Positions 55,064 to 64,000 of a DNA stretch of 64,000 nt are shown in pieces. How positions within the stretch are numbered: the first letter of the stretch is position 1; every line of letters begins with the position of its first letter. Source of the stretch: Nemania diffusa (taxonomy: Eukaryota; Ascomycota; Sordariomycetes; Xylariales; Xylariaceae); assembly GCA_038501195.1 (NCBI GenBank), contig JBBPUQ010000001.1, positions 3,100,001 to 3,164,000 on the forward strand, given 5' to 3'. The translations under genes and the position numbers were made by a program. Below the pieces are notes generated by a model, which worked only from the letters and a program-made list of their open reading frames with translations, made no database searches and was not told the origin of the DNA.

Positions 55064-57334
55064 GCGTCGTGTTAATGGAAATAAAGATTCGCTAAAGATA
55101 AGCAGCCAGACGATGAGACTGTCACCGCTTTTACGTCGAAGAAAGCTCTCATAGGATCTGAAAGGCTTGGGCTGAAGGATGCTGGGAGATTGCGATAGTT
55201 TGTGAAACAGTCTGTTGATGACTAAATGACCTAGGTGATGAGTTAGGCGCCAGATATGGCTCGTGTCTCGTAGGACACTAGGTTGTTCTTCATAAACCCA
55301 ACGGTCTAGATTTGCCATAGGCAGACCAAATGAATTTGAAGCTCGGCGTACATTTTCAGTCTTGTAGGCGAGACTGCATGGGCGGGCCTCTACAGAAGGT
55401 ATTGGTATGATTAATCCAAATTGTTCCAGTTTGTCCTTTCTAGAAACTGACTTGGCGAACACGACCGTGGAAGTGAAGCCTGCTTAGTCAAACAACAGAA
55501 AGCCGTTGAGATAAGTGCCTAAGCTATCTCCGCAAATATGTACTTGTATGAGGGTTATCCCTGCTTGTCTCACCTGATCTCTTGGGCCGCGATTAGCTCC
55601 CGGTGCCCTGAACGTTATCTGGGCAAGGTTGAGACTTAGGTACCTACCTACGCACTTCCACATCGTTGACCAACTCAGACCTAACGCATGAGCATTCTGC
55701 GTACATAGCTCCCTAGGAGGCTACCGTGGCGAGGTGGTCGCCATCACCGGTCTTCCATTCCGTCTAATGCCTTGGAGTCTAGTCTATCTAGGATTCAAAG
55801 ATTCTAGGAACTACGTATTCTGTACATACACGTCAGTTTTCGAACCCCTGCATTCAGATACCTAATCTGAAGTTTCTCATGACAGTAAGCTCATACCACC
55901 TTAGTCTCACGCCTCTTATCTAGGAGCGACGGTACGGCTTAGCTCCCGCATGAACATAGGTCTCACCCGAGTGGAGGGGTTTCTAGGTGGTTTATTTATC
56001 AACAGAGTTAGAGTAATAAGCTGAGAATGAAAACCCGGTATTATTAGCTAAACTACCTACTGTAAGTAAGTAGAGGAGATGGTGTACATGGTGCATGAGC
56101 ACTGCCCACCCTAGTCTTCTAATTCGTCTACTGATTTGGTTTAGTCATAGCCTCATTGTTCCGAATGCACCCTCATCCATACTTAGCTCCACGCGGGGTG
56201 TCTTACAGAACCCGGTATCTCGCGTGGCGCTTTGCCGACCTAATATGACCGACCTAATCATATTAGGTCTATGGTGTACGTTCCACTAGATAGGCAGAGG
56301 TGTCCACCTATTGCTCGAATGCTGCGGTCAGGCACCGAGCCTAGCGTGTATAAGGAAGAATGTATACCTTATTCGGGAGGTTTCTGTTGTTTTTTTCCCT
56401 TCTGATTGTCGCACAAGGGTTCACGAGACTATATCTACGTAGCATCGGGTTTTGTATACTAGGGATACCGCCAGGTAGCTATGTGGTACAATACCTACCG
56501 GTACACGATGATCTGAGACCTATTTGGGAGCATAACCCAATCCGACCCAGCCTATAGAGCCTTGGAGCGCGGCGCCGTCGTCATACTTGTCCGCCTGGGC
56601 TCGCAGTAGTGCAACCTCAGCTTGCCGGTGAGCATTCAATAACGGTCTCTCCTTGGCCCATCTCGATTCTATGGCGCCCGGTATCCCTGCATCATCCCAG
56701 CACCATCCCGGCACGCCCAGCCAAGCAGGCTGAAATAGGGCCAACTCTGCACAAGTACACAACAGCATGCCCACGCCCACACATGTACTTATATATCTGT
56801 ACCTATGTGTATGTATGCAGTCTAGTATGCCCATGCTTACCTATACCACACTATAAGCTAGGCCTACCTAGATATCTATCTGCACATACCTACCGTAGGG
56901 GGAATTGTATAAGTATCGAGCAGACCCCCGTTCAATTCTACCCCCCTTCTTTCGTTCTCCCTCCCCACCACAACCATCAAGGGTCGCAAAGCAATAGAAG
57001 GATATCTTCAGAGAGACATTCGTTTGTTCTCTCGGATTGACTCTGGGATACACCGCCCGGGCCCGTGTTCCTCATCTTGTGTGTCAACTCACCAATCCCT
57101 CACACACAACTCTTCTCTCCCCACACTCATTTCTTCACTCACTCACCCACCCTCTCTTTCGTCTGCGAAATTTCTCTACACAATTAAACACCACGTTCTT
57201 TTCGTTGCTCTCTAGACAATCTACACAACCTTGAGGAGAAGCCACTTTTTTTTTGGTGCGCTTTTCCTGACTTTGTAGTCGCGAACTCCACGCTGTCTCG
57301 ATTTCTCGTACGCCTCCGATCAACAACCGCCAAG
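55064..57334. other. 2.3-kb gene-free interval
   Basis: No gene recognised. A minus-strand open frame at 54953-55462 lacks an ATG and overlaps the previous gene. TAGGTACC motifs cluster near 55636-55652. The part from 56920 on is strongly CT-rich (5' UTR of the BTB gene). Confidence 0.5.
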
Positions 57335-58171
57335 ATGTTCAAGCGCTCGTTCCGAACCTCGGATCGAGTCGACAAGTCGGCGAGGCTGAAGAAGCCGAGC
57401 ACCGTAGCTCGCGATCCCCAGAAGCTGTCGAAACTGCAGCAGTCGCTTGAGGACACTCTCCCCGTCAAGAGGAACCTCACCTCCCCGATTGTCACCTTGA
57501 TGATTGGGCAAGAAGGCCGGCTGTTTGCGGCGCACGAGGAGGTTCTATGCCAGTCGCCGTTCTTTGAGCGCCTCTGCCGGGACCAGTACCTCGATGCGCA
57601 GAACAAGAGGATTTCGCTCCCAGACGAAGAACCCGAGATCTTCTCGGCCGTGCTCGAATACCTCTACAAGGGCGACTACTACCCCCGCTTGTTGCACAAC
57701 AAGCACCGCAACTCTTGGGAGCTCGAGGACGCCGTGCGATCGCCGGACCCCTCCGATCCTACCAATGCCCGAGGCGGCCGCGGAGCCGTCGAGGCCACCA
57801 TGTACGTGCCGAGCGTGGGCCAATACATCTTGCGAGATACCGTCGTGTACTGTGTCGCCGAGCGATTCGGACTCGAGGAGCTCAAGCGCCTGTCTCTCCG
57901 GAAGCAGGGTCTGCAGAGTGGGATCGACGTCGGCACGATCCTTCGGTCGGCCCAGTACGCCTACGACAACACGCCCGACACCGACTCGCGCCTCCGCGCT
58001 CACTATCTCGCTCTGATCATCCGATGTCGCAAGACATTCAAGAGGAGCGGAACCATGCAAGCTGAGATGGAAAAGGGCGGCAAGCTCTTCTTCGACCTAT
58101 TTGTGGCCATGTGCAACCATCTCGACGATGTCGTTGACATGTCCAACGCTCACACGCCCAAGACGATCTGA
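57335..58171 (+). CDS. BTB/POZ domain protein
   Basis: Probable adaptor or cullin-3 type substrate receptor component. Single exon, 278 residues, start MFKRSFRTSDRVDKSARLKK. The BTB fold runs from about residue 48: SPIVTLMIGQEGRLFAAHEEVLCQSPFFERLCRD, then ISLPDEEPEIFSAVLEYLYKGDYYP, which is the classic BTB ending. A spacer with Gly/Arg follows, then DTVVYCVAERFGLEELKRLSL, typical of fungal BTB proteins. No Kelch, MATH or BACK domain is visible, and the C-terminus ends HTPKTI. High GC at third positions creates long empty frames on both strands over it. Confidence 0.93.
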   Translation: MFKRSFRTSDRVDKSARLKKPSTVARDPQKLSKLQQSLEDTLPVKRNLTSPIVTLMIGQEGRLFAAHEEVLCQSPFFERLCRDQYLDAQNKRISLPDEEPEIFSAVLEYLYKGDYYPRLLHNKHRNSWELEDAVRSPDPSDPTNARGGRGAVEATMYVPSVGQYILRDTVVYCVAERFGLEELKRLSLRKQGLQSGIDVGTILRSAQYAYDNTPDTDSRLRAHYLALIIRCRKTFKRSGTMQAEMEKGGKLFFDLFVAMCNHLDDVVDMSNAHTPKTI

Positions 58172-59839
58172 AGGGCGAACAGAACAACTCAAGGCCACGA
58201 AACAAATGGTCACTTCGGAACTGTGTTTTATTATCGGAAACCCTGCTTTTTGCGTGCTTTGGCGAGGAACCGGATTTTTGTTAGGGGATGATGACTCGGC
58301 GGCGTTGGTTCGTTGCCTTTGGCGTTTGTTCCCACGTTATTGAACTCTCCCAGACATCTCAGCTCATCAAATTGGAACCACCATTTGGGAGAGCCTACTA
58401 CTGCATGCCGTTGCAGCAGACACTCCACTTCTTCATCGAGGTTTGGCTGACTACCTTTTTCTGATGAACTTGAGCGTTCGAGGAGGGTGTCAGGGTATGG
58501 ACGCACACGATACTCCCGCCCAAAGCATCCCTCGGCTCTCCGACTTCTAATGACCCCAGCATCGCAACTCCACACACACAGCCCCGAAGGCTTCTCCGCC
58601 CGCGTTTCCCGGACTGCGCTTAGGACTATCATAGACAGAACTCCACGGCAGAGCTCCTCTCCCAGCGAGAGGGCTTTCACCAAGCGAGCTGATCTAGAAA
58701 GCCGAGCCGCGTTGAATGGTCCGAGAGCGTGGCGCAGAGGGGAAGAAAGGGTTTTTACCCACCTAAATTGGCAAATTTGTCTTTTACGCTGCTTTTGCTA
58801 CATTTTTTCTTAAACACGACGAAGGCCCAGCCGAGCGCATGACGGGCATTGAGGCAGTGTCTTGATACCAGATTGTTACTAGGATGGGAAACATGCCAAC
58901 AACAACAACAACTTTCGCCGTGGGCAGACGGGGAGGACGAATGTGACCACTGGCTGGCGCGCCTCTCGCTGCCAACCCCATCTCTTATGTGTCAAGAACA
59001 ACAAAAACAAGGGAAAACACGAACGAACCAAGAAAAAAAAAAGCACCCCCCACACACAACCAGATTACCAGATTGTATGCCGGTGTATACCCTACCAGAG
59101 AAATCCCTTGCAATGGTTCCGCCAGCGCCCGAGCTGGCATCTACGAAATTCATCATGACCATCTCCTTTGTCTTCCTTTCTCTCTCTCTGTCTGATTTTT
59201 CTCGCCTGCAGGAGATAGGGGGATTGGAATGGAGCTGGAGATGGGAACATGAGAATGGAGGACGATGTGAAAATGGATGATCTAATCTAGTCTTGACGGC
59301 TAGCTATTCAAACCCAAAAAAAAATCCAGGGAAGAAGACGCTTCTCATCTCCCTAGTGGAAGAGATCGTCGGCGACCCCGGCCAGAGCCCTCGTCAGGGC
59401 GAGATAATTGAGAGATTTCGGCCACCTCACGTTGATGAATTTTCTTGGTCCTTGTGTGAATATTGCATGTGAATGTATCTATTTTGTAGTCTCATGCAAG
59501 CATCTAATTTAGGTAATTGTAGAGATGATGCCTGTATAAGCATGGGTGTATTTTTATGATAACGATGTCATTTTCTGCCCCTCCAAAGTTAGTGATGAGC
59601 GGACCTTAAGAATTACGCATAGGTACCTCAGGTAGGAGGTACTTACCCCTCAGCCCCACACCCCGCAATATGGGTAGCTTTCTAGAACTGCCTTCTAGAA
59701 TAACTCAAACTCAAACCAGTCCAACCATTTTCTCTCAGAATTAGTTCTACCTGCGCACCATCCAATCCCCCACTCCTCATATCTACCCACATCGACGCAG
59801 CCATCAGGCATCATATCGGTATACAAGGTTCAAACCAGC
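58172..59839. other. Gene-free interval between BTB and NPA3 genes
   Basis: 3' UTR of the BTB gene, then a stretch with no recognisable gene. A minus-strand frame at 58231-58683 starts at a non-ATG codon and shows no family pattern. Poly-A and CACCC runs occur at 59030-59060. Confidence 0.5.
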
Positions 59840-61082
59840 ATGGCCTCCGAAGCAAGTGCATCGTCGGCGCCGGCTCATCAGCCTGTGGCCATAGTTTGCG
59901 TGGGCATGGCTGGGTCGGGCAAGACAACCTTTATGCAGCGCATCAACGCGCACCTGCACGGTCAAAGAGAGCCTCCATACGTCATAAACCTCGACCCTGC
60001 AGTCTTGAATGTCCCGTTCGAGAGCAACATCGATATTCGCGATTCGGTTAACTACAAGGAGGTCATGAAGCAGTACAACCTCGGCCCCAACGGCGGCATC
60101 CTCACATCGCTTAACCTCTTTGCGACAAAGGTCGACCAGATCTTAGGCCTTCTTGAGAAGCGGGCCGCCCCCGACCCGGAGAAGCCTGACAAGAAGCCCA
60201 TTAAAAACATATTGGTTGACACACGTAGGTCCCCCCTTCGACCTTGTCCGTCCCCTGGGGTCATACATAGCTGACAGGCTTCTAGCGGGGCAGATCGAAG
60301 TTTTCGTGTGGTCCGCGTCTGGACAGATCCTCCTCGAATCCCTCGCGTCTTCTTTCCCTACCGTTATAGCTTATGTCATCGACACGCCGCGAACCGCCTC
60401 GACGAGCACGTTCATGAGTAACATGCTCTATGCTTGTTCAATACTCTACAAGACGAAGCTGCCTATGATCCTAGTTTTCAACAAGACCGACGTGAAGGAT
60501 GCCAGTTTTGCGAAAGAGTGGATGACAGACTACGATGCGTTCCAGGAGGCTCTCTCGCAAGACGAGGCAAGCAATGCCTTCGGTGGTGTTGAAGGAGAAG
60601 GCGCGGGCAGCGGATACATGGGAAGCCTCCTTAACTCGATGAGCTCAATGCTAGAGGAGTTCTATGCCCATCTCAGCGTTGTCGGCGTGTCATCCATGAC
60701 TGGCCAGGGTGTCGACGAGTTCTTCGCGGCCGTCGAGGAAAAGGCAGAGGAATTCAGGCAGGACTATCTGCCAGAGCTGGAGCGGAAGCGGAAGGAGAGA
60801 GATGAAATGAAGCGCAAAACAAGACAAAAGGAACTGGACAAGATGATGAATGGCATGTCCATGGGCGAAGCCAGCACCAAGGCAGAGCAGGAGGTCGTTG
60901 ATAAAGACAACTCTGACATGTCAAACGATGACATTGAGAGCGACGATGATGACGCAGATGCTAATGATGAATACGACAGGGAGGGCCTACAAGATAGATA
61001 TGCGGCAGCACTGGAGGCAAATAGGGACTCGACGATGGATGACGCCAGTTTCGCCAAGTATCTTCACTCGCAGCGGAAGTAG
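59840..61082 (+). CDS. NPA3: GPN-loop GTPase 1 (NPA3/GPN1)
   Basis: GTPase required for assembly and nuclear import of RNA polymerase II in yeast and animals. Two exons, 59840-60224 and 60286-61082, joined by a 61-nt intron (GTAGGT donor, TTCTAG acceptor), give 393 residues (yeast Npa3 is about 385). Motifs are the P-loop GMAGSGKTT (22-30), the defining GPN tripeptide at 82-84 in [30 protein letters not shown] across the splice, FNKTDV for guanine recognition, and the [13 protein letters not shown]5 region. The C-terminus is a charged coiled coil and an acidic patch ending in [16 protein letters not shown]. Complete. Confidence 0.97.
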
Positions 61083-61509
61083 ATGAAACAACACACATCT
61101 CTAAGGATGTTTTCTTCGAATGTAGGGCACGGGACAAAAAAACAGGCGGTGGAGTTTTGGGACAGCATAGATGGCGTAATGATACCAATTCTGATTTTTT
61201 GTCTTTTGGGTCTGAATAAACAATCTAAGACAACCAAAGTGAACTCCCGACTCCCATCATAATGCGTTTCTCTAGCGAACCTTGCGTCTAAAACGCTTCA
61301 TAATCACTAGTCTACTCCATCCGTGCCATGTCTCGCCAAGTGCATGTCTCGTAAATACTTCTAAGCGACCTCAACCCTCACATGCGCAAACTAGTTATCG
61401 CGGAATATTCCGTTCTACCGCGCCTCGAACTGCACCATTCTGCTCAAACCGTTAGCCTAAGTTTTCCCCACCCGCAACGCCGCGGTGTTTTAGGGGTTTC
61501 ATTGTCCTC
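61083..61509. other. Convergent 3' spacer
   Basis: Lies between the stops of NPA3 and RPABC4. Nothing else seen. Confidence 0.6.
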
Positions 61510-61719
61510 CTACCTCTTGGTCCGCTCCTTGTAGAGAATGCGGCACCCGCATTCCTTGCAGCGGATGGTGTCGCTCCGCCGCAGCGCGAACTTAAAGCCG
61601 CAGTCGCCGCAGATGTAGTTCATGGTGGCGCCTTCGGTGTCGAAGGTGCGCGAGAGGTTGGTGCCGGCGCCGGGGGCGTTGCCCTGGCTCGTGGGGATCT
61701 GGTAGGCCTCGCGCGACAT
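61510..61719 (-). CDS. RPC10: RNA polymerase I/II/III shared subunit RPABC4 (RPB12)
   Basis: Small zinc-binding subunit present in all three nuclear RNA polymerases. Single exon, 69 residues. The zinc ribbon is Cys37-x2-Cys40 (YICGDCG) and Cys54-x2-Cys57 (IRCKECGCRILYKERTKR), and the C-terminus matches the family to the last residues. The N-terminus (MSREAYQIPTSQGNAPG) is longer than in yeast but usual for filamentous fungi. It is tail-to-tail with NPA3. The yeast gene is RPC10 (also named RPB12). Confidence 0.96.
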   Translation of the reverse strand: MSREAYQIPTSQGNAPGAGTNLSRTFDTEGATMNYICGDCGFKFALRRSDTIRCKECGCRILYKERTKR

Positions 61720-62830
61720 GGTGGCTGGGGCGGGAAAGACAGTTCTTTTGTTTTTAAGCGCTGGTGTTTTGGTGGTTGTCGCTTTGAGGTGAAGAGTGTG
61801 TGGTATAGTATAGAGTGGTGCGCTGAGTTAGTGTAGCTGATTAGATGGAGGTCTGAGGGATGGTTTCGGTTGTCGGTATTGGAGTGTTGAAGGTTCATTG
61901 ATTGATTGAAAGAAAAAAGGCGGTAAGAGATGGCAAGGAATTAGCATATCTAAGTGCCTACCTAAGGTATATACCTAAAAGTATGTATTTACTGCCTTTA
62001 GGAGACCCACCCATTCTCTACCCCACAACGCTACGGCCCTATGATCTGCGATCAACTTGCCAGGCTGACCTTAGCGCAACTATTACTTGCATCTTTCCGA
62101 TGCTGTAACGTCGAGGCGTGCCAAATTATGCCCGGCAGAAGATCCTTATGCTTTGAGTTCGTGAGGTATGTACATAGATTAATCTCAGACAGGGCTCAAG
62201 AACCGAAAGTTCTCAAAACATCAGGAGCAAGCCGCCAGTCCTTCTACTTCGCTCAAAGTAAGGACAATAACGAAATCATGCAACATCTAGTCTCTTTGTT
62301 CCATTTCTGGCTTTTTTGTTCCATTTCTGACGCTAACTTTGTATTATCAAAAACTTCTAGGCCGAAAATGGTTAAAGAAAATTACGACTTAGAAACTCTG
62401 GGTGTTCATACTACGTACATGTCCAGAAATCGCACTCGCCCAACTCTTTGATCCGTTTATGGCCAGCGAATGGAATCATTTTGAACTACTTATGAATTGG
62501 TGGGGTTCCTACTCAAATACAAGTAGCTCGCATAAATTCAATTCTGCCTCTTGTCGCATGAACTCCAGTACAATAAGTTTGCTGTAAATTGTATGGTGAG
62601 ATTTGTACCCCTGCTGAATCAATTCGCCTAGCCATAAATGGATCAAAGACTTAGACCTACATATGTACAGAGTAGAGGTCAGCACCGCTCCTGCCTGTCG
62701 ACCAGGGCAGCTCTCGCCAACATCTGGATCGCCAATACAATGGCCTGGAAGAAATCAGGTTTTCACACTGAGTCAAGTAGAATTGCATGGTTGCTCAAAC
62801 TCGAACAATACCACATTAAACGCAGCGTAA
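61720..62830. other. Promoter of RPABC4 and gene-free DNA
   Basis: Upstream region of RPABC4, then AT-rich DNA with no coding frame that I can support. Confidence 0.45.
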
Positions 62831-63103
62831 TCTATACTTACTCAGAAGAGAAGTTTCCAGGGAAGGGTCCATATTGCAAAAATTGCCACAATTAGTACAG
62901 CAACCTCCACTTGCACACCGACCAAATGTGATCATTGCGCACTGCAGCATTACATTCGAAGTTGCATTACTCAACCAAAGCCTCTTACAGAGAACTTGCA
63001 TCAACTACGACCCCTCGACCTGTGGCACGTGTATGAAGATAGCCGACCCGATTACACTCAAGATTTCCATAAGGCCTTTAAAGAACTCGAGGGCAAACAA
63101 TGA
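62831..63103 (+). pseudogene. Coding-like fragment, Cys-rich, no start codon
   Basis: An open stretch of 90 codons without any ATG, bounded by stops at 62828-62830 and 63101-63103. It reads CTPTKCDHCALQHYIRSC then TENLHQLRPLDLWHVYEDSR and TQDFHKAFKELEGKQ, which has a normal protein composition and ends cleanly. The frame just upstream (to 62895) also has a Cys pair, KGPYCKNC, suggesting a frameshift or a missed exon boundary. It could be the last exon of a gene whose 5' part I cannot model, or a relic. No family is recognised. Confidence 0.35.
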
Positions 63104-64000
63104 CTCTCGCACAACCGACATGATGACCATACAATTCCTATTCTTCCTTATGTAGGTCAAGCCGCTATTAGGCTGGACGAGTATAATTACGAGGAGCTTA
63201 GTTAGAACATAAACATTTAATCGCTTTTGCTTTACTCTGTAGAGCTTTTTTCAGAGTTTTGGTGGACAATATGACAGCCTGAATACCGATGAGCTACATC
63301 AGTACATGTTTTCTCTCTTAACGTAGACCTTACCTGAATGCCTATCTAAGTACTTCATTAATCCTAGGACTAGCGCCTGTTTATATAAAGAATTTAAGCC
63401 TTCTATCTCATCCTCAAGTAAAATAGTTGATATATACACCTTTGTTGACACAAACGCGGAGTTAGACCTAAAAGTAACCGCGTTCGGCGTATTGCATGTT
63501 ATTAAGCATGACCTACGCCGACTTTCTACCTATAAACGCGCATCCGCTTTTGCTTAGAATTAAAACTCCAAAGCCTAACACCCAATGGGACCCGGCAAAA
63601 CTGTAGATTGGCATCTAGCACGCTGTACAATAGGCGTTTCTTCGATAGGCCGTTGGTCAAAAGCTCACTAGGGATGTCATAGAGTAGGAGAGTTGTGACA
63701 AGATCGAGGAGAAGAAGCTTACAGCTCTGTCGAATCTTGGCTTCATTTCAATGTACGGCGGTGCCTATACATAGTATGTAAAACTATCTGCTGCGTATAA
63801 GTCGTACGACGAGATCTGTGTACATAAAACCCAGAACCCCGGTTCCTGACGATCGCGCTAATGGGAGCCCCGGAAACCCCTGTAGACAGCTGCCAATCAG
63901 CACGTTTAGGAGGACCGAGGTATTGTCGTTAGGTACCCTAGGTACCTAGGTAGTGTGTTTCTGTAATCAAACCTACGCGTAAGAATAAAACAGCATTCGA
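63104..64000. other. Right-end DNA without a supported gene
   Basis: No gene recognised. The end (63930-63955) has a run of overlapping GGTACC and CCTAGG palindromes (GTACCCTAGGTACCTAGGTA). Confidence 0.5.

Noticed and set aside
54953..55462. Minus-strand open frame of 169 codons
   Set aside because: It begins at GTG without an ATG, overlaps the last exon of the FAR-17a-like gene, and shows no domain or conserved pattern.
57504..58060. Long frames on both strands within the BTB gene
   Set aside because: They are shadows caused by high GC3 in the BTB coding frame; their translations are low-complexity Arg/Ser/Thr.
58231..58683. Minus-strand open frame of 150 codons
   Set aside because: Starts at TTG/GTG only, has no family resemblance and lies in the 3' flank of the BTB gene.
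1..64000. CRISPR arrays, insertion sequences, rRNA
   Set aside because: The DNA is eukaryotic; no regularly spaced repeats or rRNA-like segments were seen.

Overview
The window is nuclear DNA of a filamentous ascomycete (Pezizomycotina, most likely a Sordariomycete; Xylariales is only a guess from the gene set and the TAGGTA-rich intergenic DNA). The basis is short 50-150 nt GT-AG introns, typical fungal families (CNT nucleoside transporter, FAR-17a/AIG1, PL1 pectate lyase, LysM proteins, DHA-type MFS), housekeeping genes in ascomycete form, and low gene density with long gene-free stretches.

Layout. 1-12 kb is an accessory arm: a drug-efflux type MFS transporter cut by the left edge, a type-3 copper oxidase (tyrosinase), a 1028-residue fungal protein of unknown function, a small protein with a PPPDE/papain-like His...Cys layout, and a J-domain protein with two coding minisatellites. 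12.6-27.7 kb holds a concentrative nucleoside transporter, an MFSD5/molybdate-type transporter, the ribosome-biogenesis factor SSF1, a secreted pectate lyase and a small very acidic nuclear-type protein. 27.7-34.1 kb has no gene that I can see. 34-49.5 kb is mainly housekeeping: a TBC Rab-GAP, a ubiquitin E2, the spliceosome-linked CWF19, the RNA polymerase III factor BRF1 and signal peptidase SEC11. It is broken by an island of two decayed genes (42.5-43.7 kb), one of them a LysM protein, and by a small Gln-rich orphan. 50.7-53.1 kb carries a diverged tandem pair of orphan genes with matching TATA boxes. 53.8-61.7 kb holds a FAR-17a/AIG1-like membrane protein, a BTB protein, the GPN-loop GTPase NPA3 and RNA polymerase subunit RPABC4. 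The last 2.3 kb shows only a coding-like fragment.

Gene interplay. BRF1, RPABC4 and NPA3 (which helps nuclear import of RNA polymerase II in yeast) all serve transcription; SSF1 and CWF19 serve ribosome and spliceosome function. They are interspersed and on both strands, so this is not an operon-like arrangement. The tyrosinase beside an efflux MFS at the left edge could be the end of a metabolite cluster continuing outside the window, but no synthase is present here to prove it.

Gene models were built by hand from reading frames, splice consensus and recall of family sequences. Exon sums stay in frame for every intron-containing gene reported, but no alignment or transcript data were available.
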